From positions 5,973,501 to 6,037,500 of the forward strand of contig NC_070568.1 of NCBI RefSeq assembly GCF_026914185.1: DNA of 64,000 nt, read 5' to 3'. This document shows, piece by piece, positions 32,162-44,300 of the stretch (positions are counted from its first letter, which is position 1; the number at the start of each line of letters is the position of its first letter). The notes under the pieces are model-generated. The model ran no database searches and was not told the DNA's origin. It saw nothing but the letters and a program-made list of their open reading frames with translations. Origin of the DNA: Puccinia triticina. Its lineage: Eukaryota; Basidiomycota; Pucciniomycetes; Pucciniales; Pucciniaceae. The translations under genes were made by a program, and so were the position numbers.

Positions 32162-32418
32162 ACAGGGGGGGCTGTATTTTTGATTCAATTATTTCAATGA
32201 CAAGGGAAGTCTTCCAGTAATGAACATTCTGAGAAATTTGCAAGAAATTGAAAAATTTCCACATTTTTCATTTTTTTATTTACTTTTTTTTATTTCATAA
32301 TCATTCTTAGGAACTTATTTTCCACCCTGTAGCCAATCTCATGACTTAACAGCTGTGGCCTGAGCTTCTGCATTCAAAAATTTGGTGCCAAAAACATTAG
32401 ATGACCCACTGTACATGA
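32162..32418. repeat. uninterrupted copy of the repeat split at 21.2-23.7 kb
   Basis: Inverse-orientation match to 21163-21366 plus 23711-23750. The order is a start TACAGGGGGGGCTGTA, GGGAAGTCTTCCAGTAATGA, TTGCAAGAAATTGAAAAA, a T/A-rich centre, GCCTGAGCTTCTGCATTC and an end CCACTGTACA. It serves as the empty site for the 2.3-kb insertion. Confidence 0.65.
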
Positions 32419-32723
32419 ATATCTTGCTGCTTGTCAAGTGTGCATAATAAAATAAACTTGCCAAAGTAATAATCATCACTGTCCATGAATAAGACTGCCA
32501 ATTGGGCTCGCGGCCCACCCGGGTCTGAGTGCTAGTAGTCTGCTGCCTATGACCAACCTTGGGGGTCAGTGTTCAAGGTTATGGCATGTGGGGGGTCGTC
32601 ACCATGCCACCCATTCTTTCGTCATCCAGACGGCTCAGGTTGTGTTGAAGACCTGCTGGCTGTCATTGGAATGCTTATTACACCGGCCATCCGACCGGTG
32701 TGCCTGCCTGCTATTTGGCTGAC

Positions 32724-32912
32724 GGGGGTTTCAAACATGGTGCAGGTCCTGTTTCAGGAACCCCCAATTCACAAAATCAGGGCACCTGAAACACATCCAC
32801 CCAATTTTACCCAAAAAACATACCTAAATAATTTGAAAATTCATTTTGCAGGAACGTTGTTTTCCTGAATTGGGGTTCCTGAAATGGGACCTGCACCATG
32901 TTTGAAACCCCC
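32724..32912. mobile_element. palindromic MITE with GGGGGTTTCAAA ends
   Basis: Inverted ends GGGGGTTTCAAACATGGTGC and its complement closing TTTGAAACCCCC, with arms continuing through GGTCC.(A/G)TTTCAGGAACCCC. The element is 189 bp, with no coding capacity and no clear target duplication. Similar ends are seen in the hairpin at 49118-49341. Confidence 0.7.
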
Positions 32913-33009
32913 TATTGTGCGCCCCGCCATCGTGACATCAACCTCTGGTGGGTTGAACAGAGTCCCGCGTACGGCAAATCTCTGTCCTCTTGACGGCAAA
33001 ACCCGCCTG

Positions 33010-33112
33010 CTGTGTATCACAAACTTAACACAAGTCCCTCCCTCACGCCTACGCTTGGGGGGGGGGGGGGGGGGGGGGGCCGAAGGGCCCACCTCCCAAA
33101 GGGAGGGACTTG
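33010..33112. repeat. short inverted repeat with a 23-G run
   Basis: ACACAAGTCCCTCCC on the left pairs with GGGAGGGACTTGG on the right, enclosing 23 consecutive G at 33057-33079. A related structure (ACACAAGTCCCCCC...GGGAGGGACTTG) lies at 51450-51520. These resemble the ends of the CTAACTTAACTAAGTCCC MITE family. Confidence 0.55.
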
Positions 33113-33114
33113 GA

Positions 33115-34160
33115 CCTAAAGTCAGCTTACAAGGGGGAGAGCTACCAGCCAAATGGCTGGGGAGTGATCTCATCCCACCATATCCCCCATTAGCCTTTAG
33201 ATTACCATTGGGCCCTTGGCACCATTAGAAGCGCAAGGCTTTGTGCATACCTCACACCACTTGAAACTTCTGAATAGCTCCATCCCCTTGCAAGAATCAT
33301 CCTGTAAAGAAACTATCGTTGTAAACAATCCGACCTTTTCAGGACTGGATATCCCAGCAGATATCCCTGGTGCAAGTACATAATATACCTCGCACTGAGT
33401 AACAATTCAGAAACCAGAGACTATCATTTTAAAGATGACATCTGGCCCCATGTAAGTCACCAAACCGTGAGAGGGTGCGTGAACCAATGATCTGACTGGT
33501 TTGCCAGCTGTTGATCTCTAGCACTACCGGGCAAAATGCTGGGACATTGCTGACTAGCAATCACAAGTGACTGCTTATTTCAAGCCAAATCACCCCAAAA
33601 AAGTATGAAAAATGCCTGAGAAGCAGGTCTACAAACTGTTCTCCTCAGAATTTCATGAAAGGTGGTTGTTTGTGTTTAACAAGCTGTTTATTCCAAAAAA
33701 AAGAAGAAATTCATGTAAATTTCTCATAGTGCTCAGGCCACGCGGCCAACTTTGGGCGTAAGCCTCTCCTACGGAGAGTCCCTTTGGGACCCCTGTTTGA
33801 GAGGCTTTGTTAAGCTCACATGTATCATGTCTCCGGAATGATGATTGGCTTCTCCTGATCACAGCCTATCACAGCCTGGCTGTGAATGTACATATGACGT
33901 TCCAAATGGGGTTTTTGTTGTTATTCAATTTTTGTAAATAATATGTATTTAAATACATATTTATTTACCTTAATTTTCTACAGTCAAACCCTTGAAGCCG
34001 CATACCCCTTGGTGGACTGAATTTGCTATGTGGTTTGGCAGGTTATGTGGTTACAAGGGTTAGCTACAGGCCAAAATGAGATTTTGGTGGACCCAAATGA
34101 GTATGTGGTTTGGGAGGTTATGCCCTTACACAAGTATGCGGTTTCACAGGTGTATGTACT
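33115..34160. other. no gene recognised; one small palindromic repeat
   Basis: No supported gene. At 33757-33815 a short inverted repeat GTAAGCCTCTCCTACGGAGAG...TTTGAGAGGCTTTGTTAAGC resembles sequences at 52110-52180 and 63480-63535. Confidence 0.45.
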
Positions 34161-34534
34161 GGAGGACTTCCCGTCAATCTGGGAACCCAGATTTTTCCAG
34201 ATTTTGCGGGGAAATGGAGGACTGGAGGACTTCCCGTTGATCTGGAAAGTCAGATCTGAGCCGCCAGATTTCAGATTTCGCAGGGAAATCTAGGTCCCCG
34301 AAGATCCCCAAAGCAATCCAGAGTCCCAAATTACAGATTTCCCTGCGAAATCTGAAATTCCAGATTTATTCAAAAATGACGGGAAGTCCTCCACTTCCCG
34401 TCAATCTGGGAACCCAGATTTTTCCAGATTTTGCGGGGAAATCTGGGCTCGATCTTCCCAAATCCTAGATCTGCCCAGATTTCCCTGCGAAATCTGGGAA
34501 AATCTGGGTTTCCAGATCGGCGGGAAGTCCTCCA
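34161..34534. mobile_element. cluster of three 'GGAGGACTTCCCG' MITEs
   Basis: Three adjacent copies of a palindromic MITE: a truncated one (about 34161-34222), a full one of type C in reverse (34223-34393) and one of type A (34391-34534) that shares its first bases with the end of the previous copy. Ends are GGAGGACTTCCCG and CGGGAAGTCCTCC. Interiors are rich in CAGATTTCGCAGGGAAATCTG. Confidence 0.8.
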
Positions 34535-34688
34535 CTCATCCATCCAGGTCCATCCCCATCCCCACATGTCATGTATCCTTTTTTCTTCGGTTGATTGAAG
34601 ATTCAGGTTAATTCCGATCAATTCTCTCTTTTTTTCCTTACTTGCGCAGCTTTCAGTTGGCCTTGCGCACAACCCAGGTGCTTTGGGC

Positions 34689-35647
34689 ATGACCCGGATA
34701 TGTAGTAGTCGGATACGGCAGATATTTCCCATCCGAATAAGCAGAACAAGCTGCCGTGACGCGGTAGTCTTGTTTTCTTGTGACTTTCTACTCTCGCTTA
34801 TCCCGCCAAACATTCGTTAGGCACATGAAGTTTATGGACCCAATTCATTCTTATCACCATCATCACAAACTTGAATTTGAAACCACTAACTCGAAGCTAT
34901 TCTACAGGTTCGTCTCAAAACCTACACCTGATCCACAACCCACAGTATCTAATTTCGCTCGCAAAACGCCAGATGATACCCTCTACACGCCTAGCAGAGA
35001 CCGATGCTCGCAGGAAGATGGCCGTGGAAATGACGATAGCTGATCGCCTTGCAAAAGCCAGATTGTTTGCGAAGACCTATGGTAACATGACAGCAGGAAT
35101 CGTCGAGTTCATTCAATTCTTGGTCTGCTCAGGTCGGATTGCTGAACAAGGTGGCTCGCAGTGGTGGCGTGGTGTCAACGGCTTATTGATTCTGGATCTC
35201 ATCGATGCGGAAGAAGCCCTGGGCTCGTCCACTCTGACCGTCGCTTCTACTTCACCCGCGGTCCAACATTGGGTTAATTATTCCATCTACTGGCAACAAA
35301 CACCGATCCCAAACCTGTTCAAGGCCCAACGACTATGGTGGAAAGCACATCAAACCTCGCTTCATTACGGCATTCATGCATTTCCAGAGCTCTTGCTTCT
35401 CGAACCCCGAATCGAAATCAACTTCATCACTTGCGTCTGCGTCCCAAACGTCGACTTGACGGCACTGCTCAATATTCCAACAAGCCTCAAGTTGATCAAG
35501 ATATACACCATAATCGCTTATCCGCATCACTATCCAGCCAAGATACTCGCAGTGCTCAAAGCTTTGATCTTAGCACCAGCCTACTATGCGCGGATCGTCG
35601 GTCTGCCCAAGAATATAGGATTGGATTCAACACGCTGGGAGATTTGA
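34689..35647 (+). CDS. unknown conserved-looking protein, two-exon model
   Basis: The long frame 34908-35647 has no ATG until QMIPSTRL, yet it is preceded by a good acceptor (branch ACTAAC, then TATTCTACAG). Joining it to an upstream ATG exon 34689-34815 (donor CATTC^GTTAGG) keeps frame and gives 288 residues. This first exon is tentative because GTTAGG is a weak donor. The N-terminus is Arg/Ser-rich without acids (RICSSRIRQIFPIRISR), which could be a mitochondrial presequence. The body contains KMAVEMTIADRLAKARLFAK, a FIQFLVCSGRI segment and GSQWWRGVNGLLILDLIDAE. The C-terminus has hydrophobic stretches (LIKIYTIIAY; AKILAVLKALILAPAYYARI) that may be one or two membrane segments. I do not recognise the family. 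The gene lies between two MITE clusters. Confidence 0.6.
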
Positions 35648-36200
35648 TGTTTGATAGATAATCTTTTCCCCGATTCCTTTATTTCAATGCCAATGCTGAA
35701 TCCTTTCCTTTGCATATTTTTCTCGGGAGATCTTGCATCAGTATTCTCTCTTTGTGATGTACATGCTTGATTTCAATCACCAATTCTCAATAATTTTTCC
35801 TGCTAATTCTAATCTCTCAAGCTCAGCGTCGTTTCAAGAAAATATGTTCACAAAAACCTCCAGAAAGACAGGCACAGGGAGTGGAATTGGAGCCTCGTGG
35901 CTTACTCAGATGTGTCGGGCCCGGGGCATGGCACACGAGTCTCAGCCCCAACGCTTTGGAAAAACACCTGGGTCACTAGAAGTTTTGGAATATGTAAATA
36001 ACATAATTATGATCGTAAGAAACTGGAAAGCAGAAGTTAAAATCACAGGCACAGACAATAACTCAGATATCGGCAGGATTAGAATGATACAAGAGAAAGG
36101 AAAGCTACTGAGGCACTAATTTTAAACAAATGAAACAAGACTGCTGAGGGCTTTAGGGTCTCAGTGAGTGAATCAATGCTTTGAGAGGAGCATGACAGTA
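35648..36200. other. 3' flank, no gene recognised
   Basis: T-rich 3' region of the preceding gene, then sequence without motif. A frame at 35733-36119 is compositionally ordinary but shows no start context, splice partner or family signal. Confidence 0.4.
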
Positions 36201-36201
36201 A

Positions 36202-36654
36202 TGGAGGACTTCCCGTCAATCTGGGAACCCAGATTTTTCCAGATTTTGCGGGGAAATCTGGGCTCGATCTTCCCAAATCCTAGATCTTCCCAGATTTCCC
36301 TGCGAAATCTGGGAAAATCTGGGTTTCCAGATTGGCGGGAAGTCCTCCAATGGAGGACTTCCCGTTGCAATCTGGGAGCAATCTGAGAGCCTCCCAGAGT
36401 CTCAAAGCCTAAATTTCCCTGCGAAATTTGGCTCAGATCTGGGTCTGGAAGGGGTTCCCAGATTGACGGGAAGTCCTCCATTGTGGAGGACTTCCCGTCA
36501 TTTTTGAATAAATCTGGAATTTCAGATTTCGCAGGGAAATCTGGAATTTGGGACTCTGGATTGCTTTGGGGATCTTCGGGGACCTAGATTTCCCTGCGAA
36601 ATCTGAAATCTGGCGGCTCAGATCTGACTTTCCAGATCGACGGGAAGTCCTCCA
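36202..36654. mobile_element. tandem cluster of three 'GGAGGACTTCCCG' MITEs
   Basis: Copies at 36202-36349 (type A), 36351-36480 (type B) and 36484-36654 (type C) lie end to end with only 1-3 bases between them. All begin TGGAGGACTTCCCG and end CGGGAAGTCCTCCA. Their interiors differ but reuse the same CAGATTTCGCAGGGAAATCT core. Type A is almost a full palindrome. No coding capacity. Confidence 0.88.
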
Positions 36655-36904
36655 ATATGTATTTTGTCGATGTGGGCTGGCGCAGCGTCCTTGGGGCGGC
36701 CTTCCTTTGCGTTGTAAGTGCTGAAGATGCTGTGGACAGCTTTTTGGAGTGTTTTGTCCGGTTAGCTGTTTTGCAGAAGTTTGTTTGTGGAGATGGATGG
36801 GAAGCAAAGATCGCTCGCATTTCTTTTACGGCCACTGACACTCTGTCCTTGGAATTGTAGAGTGATATGTAACTGGGGCAAGAAAATGGACCTAGTATGT
36901 GGTC

Positions 36905-37546
36905 TGCCTCTAGGCTGCAGCGCAGATGTCATTATCACGGTAGGACTTACTTGACAGCTTCCACTGGAAGCAGAGTGCAAGTTCTTCTTCTCGCGCAAAG
37001 TTTTAGCTACTCTGTCAATAAGAAGGCGAGGAAAGCGGGATATGGTCAGTTGATGATGACAGTGAAGTAAAGGACAGTCCAAGCAGTGATCGGCGCGCTT
37101 CAATTTTAAACATTGTGATTTGGAGAATATGTACTTCAGGGACGCCTTTGTCGCTGAGGCTGATAAACTAACACAATCGGGAGTGTGTCGACGCAAGAGC
37201 TGATCGCCATCGAGATGAATAGCCCGTCGACTTATGGAGTGGGCTTCCTGCTCGGAGACCTTTGCGAAGAATCCGCCCATGCCCAGGGCCATGTCCATCG
37301 GAAACACCATTCCTCCAAAGCAGGTGCCCAGATCTAACTTAACTAAGTCCCACCCTCCTACCCGTGGAGTGGTAAAACACTGGTCGCATTGCGCCGACCG
37401 GAGGGAGGGAGGGTCCCTGCGGGACGGCGTCCCCCCTTCAGTTACAGAGGGACTTAGTTAAGTTAGTCTAGTCCCATACCGCCCCAGGATAAAAAGTCGT
37501 TGGACATCCCTCCATTCCAAGCCATCTCGCATGCATGTCTTTGTTT
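36905..37546 (-). pseudogene. possible protein gene interrupted by a MITE
   Basis: On the minus strand an ATG near 37530 opens a frame MAWNGGMSNDFLSWGGMGL that stops at once inside the MITE at 37334-37466. If that MITE with one copy of the possible TCTA duplication is disregarded, the frame continues as DLGTCFGGMVFPMDMALGMG and on through SEQEAHSISRRAIHLDGDQ to a GTAAGT donor near 36956 (after SSGSCQ). Upstream, a separate frame at 37659-37560 has a hydrophobic leader (YLITLLSVLVAVSRAG) ending at a GTAAGC donor, so the real 5' exon structure is uncertain. Family unknown. The evidence is frame continuity only, and it could be chance. Confidence 0.35.
37334..37466. mobile_element. 133-bp MITE of the CTAACTTAACTAAG family
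   Basis: Ends CTAACTTAACTAAGTCCC and GGGACTTAGTTAAGTTAG are perfect inverted repeats. The interior (GACCGGAGGGAGGG, GTCCCTGCGGGACGGCGTCC) matches the copy at 16062-16660. No 9-bp duplication is visible. A 4-bp TCTA on both sides is possible but weak. Confidence 0.85.
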
Positions 37547-37865
37547 TTCGTCTCGCTTACTTCTCCGGCACGGGAAACGGCGACGAGTACGGAGAGAAGG
37601 GTGATCAGGTACTGGTAGGCTATACTACACACACCATGTTGGATTTTTGGACAGTCCACCGACGGAAGTCCGATGGTGAAAAATACTCATCACCAAAACT
37701 TGTTGATCAGTAATGCGATTCCTTGCCCGCGGAAGGGGCCGGGTAAAGCAAAGCTTGGAAACTTGTTTAGATAACACTGATTATAATCAAATAGATATCC
37801 TGGCCGAATCCCATTTGCAGGCCGCTGGGATAAGTGCGATGGAAAAGTGGCCAAGTGATGTAAAT

Positions 37866-37994
37866 TGGTGGACTTCCCGTCAATCTGGGAACCCCTTCCA
37901 GACCCAGATCTGAGCCCAATTTCGCAGGGAAATTTAGGCTTTGAGACTCTGGGAGGCTCTCAGATTGCTTCCAGATTGCGACGGGAAGTCCTCA
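37866..37994. mobile_element. single 'GACTTCCCG' MITE upstream of APC1
   Basis: Type B copy in reverse orientation relative to 36351-36480, with slightly decayed ends (TGGTGGACTTCCCG and CGGGAAGTCCTC). It ends 347 bases before the APC1 start codon, so it may lie in or near that promoter. Confidence 0.8.
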
Positions 37995-38341
37995 GGAGAA
38001 CACCGTTCATGTCGAATCAAATATCCAGGCGGGTGAGCCCGAGGTTTTGTAACAAAGCCTCGAGCGGAGGGTCCGGGGCACCCCGCGCGGAGCTTAGGAG
38101 AGGCGGCTTGGCCGTCGGCGGGTGGGGCCTGGGCCTCCGTCGGGACGCGGGAGGGATTAAGACTCGTCGGCTACCACCGAAAACTTAAAACCCAGGACTA
38201 ACCAAATATCAACCACGACGGAGCAGTGTACAAGTGAGTGCACGAAACCAAAAGATACTCGATCGTTCACGTCCATTAACTCCACTCCGACACTTGCTTA
38301 CTCGCTAACTCATCTTTCGGCGCGTCCACTATTTCAGCAGG

Positions 38342-41300
38342 ATGGCCTTCGATTCTAAAAGTCCGACTGCTGCTTCTTACTCGCTCGGCTTATCGCCTGG
38401 ATTATTGTATTTCGCTCAAAACTTTCCAAGCCGCGCATCTTCAAGCCCAACCGAACTATCCTCGCCCAGCCTACCTTCCAGACCACCACCAAATCCGTTC
38501 TCTTGCCTGGATTCGCTACGCAGTCTTGAGAAGAACCTTACTCAGCCTAACCTGTTCGACGAAACTCATCAACAGAACTCCGATTGGTCAACTGGCATCA
38601 ATAGATTGATCGTACGCGCGCCCGTAGCCCATGCAGGCCTCAGCAACTCGGATCCGATTTTTGAAGATGAAGAACTCTGCTGGAAAGGATCCACCTTGAT
38701 CTGGTCGAAAGGAAGCTTGATATTTAGAAAATTTGATTATTCAACTACTACCTCACCTCTCAGTCAACAATCGACCCTTACCACATCCAGGCAACATGTC
38801 ATCCAGGCTCTTTTTGCCTATTTTGATCCCCCCAGCTCGATAGACCCCTCAACTACTAGTACCCCAGCCGACCACCTGCAGACACATCTGTCCTTTGAAG
38901 ATCGACTCCAGTCCACTCAATCCGAGAAATCTAAAACTCCACCTGCGACCTCAAGCCTTCATACATCTCCCCCTGAACCCTGGTCCGATAATCGATTGAC
39001 CCAGCGCTCCGATCAACAGAAACGATTGAGGTCGTCCACAACGACTCCCGTTCGTGCGCTATGTGTCTTATTATCTGAAGTCTTCAAGATCTATTTTGAC
39101 ACAGGCGAAGAATACACCCTGGCCGTCCCATTTCCTATTCAAAAAGTCTGGCCGATTGGAAGAGGCGTGATGATGATGAAAAAACCCACCTCGGTCCGTC
39201 CTCGACCGTTTATTCGGACATCCCATGTCTCGCCTGGTCATTCAAATCAACTCAAGCTAAGGAACATGTCAAGAAGAAGTATTCTGGGTGACAGTCGATG
39301 GCCATCATCTGCGCAGGCCGCCTCAACTTCAGATCTCCCGGGGTTTGATAGCATGATCACTGAGAATGAGACGCATCTGTGGTCCAGTTTTACTGGGGCC
39401 GATTTGGAGGATCGTCACGTTCCTGATCATGACCAGTTGGAAGATGGCGACGAAGGTGCTGATGAACGCGATCTATCAGCTGAATTAGCACGCTATTGGG
39501 CCGAGCGGAAACAAATCGAGGCATCGATGTTGTGGACACTCTCTGATCCATGCACTCACTACCTTCAACCGGTCTTAACCACTGAAAGAATCATCCTGCC
39601 CGACAACAGCTCGGAATCCAATTCAACAACAACAATATCTGACGAACAAGATAATGGCACAGATGAAAAATCCGCGACGTCCTCTCAATTTTGCCACGCA
39701 TTTGTGCCCCTGACGCCATTGGTCACTCCCTCTCGGCGGCCTGGTTGCGCGTTATCATCGGGAACAGTGGTTTACGTAGCCGATCCCAAGACAGATCCTC
39801 ACCATCCCATCTGTATCACAGCTTCCACCGAAGGATTCACGATACTTCTGTATGGCCGTTTACCATCAAGCGCCGCGATCCCCTCTGGACTGATATCGCC
39901 TTTTGAGTGTCCATCGCCTGTCGGTATCCCTGAAGAAGATCCTATTGAAGATGAAATTTTTCTCAATCCTCTGCGCTCCCCCACTCCACCCTCTCTGCCT
40001 CAACTTAATGAAGAGCCTCAATTACGCAGAAGTCCAAGAAAAAACCCAGCATCGCGTATCAATCTTTCACCTGTCGACCCTTTGAAGAGCAACCCCCAGG
40101 TCCCTAAGCCTCCCATCGATGCACACAAACTCAGTCCCACTTTTGCTAGGACTAATCGCAACCTGGCTCGCCTTGGAGGTTTGGGACACCCTTCGTTACG
40201 GCGAAGCTTGAATCACTCTCAGGGAAACCCTGCTGCTTCGATTTCGATGAAGAAACGTGGTATGAACGCCGCGCCGACGGTAAACTCTAACGTAGTTGGA
40301 GGAAGAAGAGTGAGCGTTGTTAGCAACACGAGCAATACGAGCTTTGCCTTTGGATCGTCGGCCGGGCCATCCGCGTCTGTCCCTGGGGCTAATGCAATGG
40401 CCAAACCATCCAGCAGAAAGAGTTTGGCCGAACAGCAATTGGAAATGATGTCTGGGGCTGCCGCAGGCAATCGGATTGGAACTGGGAATTCAGAAAAAGT
40501 TGCTCACTCCATAGGGCTGGATCGTGAAGCTGGTGGTGGATTTGAAGAATGGTTCGACGGGATCATGGATTCAGAACCTAGCGATCGAAAAATTGATGGT
40601 CATTTAGCTGATGAAGCTTTGGAGCCAGAATTCATCATTCAGACTTTGGAAACTGTTGAAATCCCCGGCCGGCTGACGTGAGTTTCTTGGCTTCTTTTAT
40701 TCACGAATTCTTTGTCTCCATCTTCGTTTCATGTGTTGGATGTAATTTCTGACTAATTATCATTCACAATCCCGCCTATATTGTAAATAAGCCCAGTGCA
40801 GAAGAGCTCCCTTCCATCCATGCGACTATCTATGACTCCCGGGGACCAACTGCGTATCTGGCGATCTGCATTCCCAGCAAAGCGGCAGTGCACGTGTTCC
40901 GAATGACCAGGACCCGAAATTCCATTTCCATCAGGTCGATCGGAAAGCCTTGGGAGGGGACAGCTATTGGATCTGTCTTGTGCAGTCGACCCAATGTTTA
41001 CGACCTTTTTAAATTCTCGAATTCGACTGGACTCGTTGATATCGTTTCTGCTGATTCTGCTTTCTTACATCAATTCTCTCACCCTGACATGGTTTGGTCA
41101 GCCGAGCGTAGTGTCAAACCTTCGGTTGGCTATCATGTTGAATTCATATCACCTCTAGCAACAATCAAGCACCAATCCAATGCCACGCCCAAAATCTTTC
41201 GTGCAGATCTGAAACTCTGGCCTTTGAATCCGCTCATCAGAAAAGTCTTTCAAGTTTTATCTGAAGAGATTGGGAATATGCAAGTTTCTTATTTTGTTCA

Positions 41301-44300
41301 ACGCTACATTAAGCAGAGCTCAACCTCCAAGTCTGCCATCGATTGCTTGGAGACAGTCTTGTATGAAGCACTAATAGGAGAAGAATTACAACAGCCACAG
41401 AAAAATAGCGACCCATCATTGACTCCTGAGCCTGAATTAGGAAGTATTATCAACCAAATCAATGGGCTCAGCTCTGACCCCGTGCTGAACCACCTCAGAT
41501 TCATCAGACAACTGAAGCGGCCGAACACATCTCACCAACCTGATCAGCCACCAGCAAAGCCTCCTGGCTCTCCCAGAAAGCGACGAACGCAACCGACTAT
41601 CGGGCGGCGCTTGCCACTCAACCCGGAGCTCAGGACCAAAGTCATGCTCGGTTTGGGGAGACTGTATGCTGACCTAAAAATATCAATGTCTTGTCTAGAG
41701 CAGCACGTTACGCTGGGCAAGATATTGTTAAAGCTGTCAAGCTGTTTAGGTTGGATCAACTGGTCAGACAACTTGAACCGATCACTCAATGGTACCATCG
41801 ACGCAGCAGTCAGTTTCTCAGCGTGTTCTGCAGGAAAGTTAGAAGAACCCGAAATGCCGGACCTCTGCGACCACTTGGAGCGCATTCGTCTTGCCATTGG
41901 CTCTCCGTTCGGCAAATTCTTTGAAAAAAGTGCCGATGATTTCAATATGGGTCAAGTCTATCAAAAACCGAATATGGGTTTCTATGGGGGTCCGGAAAGT
42001 TGTCAACTGACCAAACAAATCACGAAATTATATCGGACTCTATTCAAGCCGGATAAAAGTCTACTACAGGCCGCCAAAGGTGTCTTGATGGAAATTGATC
42101 GGTTTGGCTGGGGCCTCGATGACCTCGATGATTTATGGTTTGGGATCGCAGTGCCATTGAAGGAAGCGTTACGATACTGCCAATACCGGGCCCCACAAGG
42201 GTTGTCTGCTCGGTGCTATCAACTTATGGGACGACCTGATCTGGCTATGCTGACGGAACAAGCGAATGAAACAGTTGCAAAAGACTACCAATTGCCTCCC
42301 CGCCGCCCTGCCTTACGATCGAATTCATCTTTCCATGTCAGTATGAGCTTTAATAGAATCACTCTATCTTCGGGTAGTGCACCCGCAACCTTCGTCTGTA
42401 TTTGACTTGTAGCTGACATTCGGATCATTTAGATTACGACCAAACCTCCTCCGTCCATCTCCCAGTTATGTGCTGCCGCAGTTCCGATCGAAGAACCAGT
42501 CATTCCTCCGACGGAACTCGATTTCCACTCCTTAGAGGAAGCGTCTTCTGATCACAGCAAGGCTGCGCGATTCAGTGATGACATGAGGATAATCGATGCT
42601 GCTAAAATGTTGAACTATACTCAAGAAGTGAAAGTAAAAATGCATGAATCGATTGCAGAGATGACAAGGTCAGGATCTCACTGCAATTTAAATAACGTGC
42701 TCCCTAATTCAAATCAGTGCCCTTATAATCATTTTATTTTTATTATTCCAGCACCGATGTTGCTCGGCATTATTCCAACTTCTTCGTCGGTATCATAAGG
42801 AGGACAATGTCTTTACCATTTGGAGGAGCGTGTTTTTGGTACAAAACAGATTCTAACGTCGCAGTTAACGTGCCGATGATCAAACTAGACATCAGGATTT
42901 CATCACCAGCGATATTGATCCAACCGGATCTCGCAAAAGTTGAACCGCTTGCTTGGCCACGTTTTCATGCAGGCGTTGCGGCGGCGTTGAGTCTATCTGT
43001 CAGGCCAGAGGAGTTTGATAGCTCCCAGATCTCACTTGCTCGTCCCGAAGAACTAGACGATCGACATGCGGGTTACCTATTAGGACTCGGTCTGAACCAA
43101 CATTTACGTTCGATCAATCGTGTACAGATCTTCCGGTACCTTGAGACAAAACACGAGATGACCTCAATCGGTGTCCTCTTGGGCTTATCCGCAGCCTTCA
43201 TTGGCACCGCTGATCCGCGTGTCAGCAGCATCATTGCAGCTCATGTGCCAGCTATGCATCCAACCGAATCAGTTCAATTGCAAGTCAGCCCGTTGACTCA
43301 ATCGGCAGGCTTTGTCAGCTTTGGTGTTTTACACTTAGGTACAGCGAATAGAAGACTATCCGATGGTATGTTAAGGGAGATGGGAAGAACACGGCGGGTT
43401 TTGACGGACACGCCGGATGGCTGTCGGGAGTCATACACGCTTTGTGCGGGGCTCGGGTACGGACTAGTGATGCTGGGAAAAGGGACGGAATCTGATACTC
43501 CAGCTCACAAGGACTTGATGCGAACGTTTAAAAGTTTAATCCAGGGCGATGGAGCTCATCCTTTACCAGGCCTGAATCAACCAACGACGACGATTGATGT
43601 TTCGGTGACGAGCCCAGCAGCGACCCTTGCATTAGCCTTGTTGTATCTCAAAACTGGAAGGTCTGAGGCCGCCATGTTATGCGAGATTCCACAGACGCCA
43701 GCAAGACTGGAATACATCAGACCGGACCTATTGATGATTAGAACGTTGGCTCGAGGTTTGATCATGTGGCATTCCATCAAAGTGCACATGGATTGGATGG
43801 AATCATTTGTCCCGCCAGTGATCTTAGAAGCCATCGATCGAGCTGAGAAACAGAAGAAGAAATTGCGGCCCGATTGGGAGATGTCTTACTGGTCCATCAT
43901 CGGTGGAGCAGCATTGGCAATGGCTCTGAAGTATGCGGGATCCGCTGACTGTGCTGTTCACTCAATCTTGTTAACACTGTATGATCGATTATTTAAGGCT
44001 GTTTCGAAACCTGGTGAGTTTTATTTTGATTGGCATATTTCTGATTCAAGGCTACTCACATGGTTAAATGTTTTCTATGGAACAAATCAGCCTTGCATGT
44101 ACAAGCCAAAGTCCGTAGAGCTTGTCTCCGAGCTTGTCACAACGTTGTCACGTTAGGACTTGCTATAGTTATGGCCGGGACGGGAGAATTGGAAATTCTG
44201 AAGCGATTACGACTATCACATGGCAATACAACAGAGACGACTGGTTACGGCACTCACGTGGTTACTCATCTCGCGCTTGGGTTACTATTTCTAGGCGGGG

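Noticed and set aside
37468..37659. 63-residue minus-strand frame with a hydrophobic leader, considered as an independent secreted peptide
   Set aside because: A GTAAGC donor directly after the leader and the adjacent MITE make a first exon or chance frame more likely. Kept only as context for the possible broken gene.
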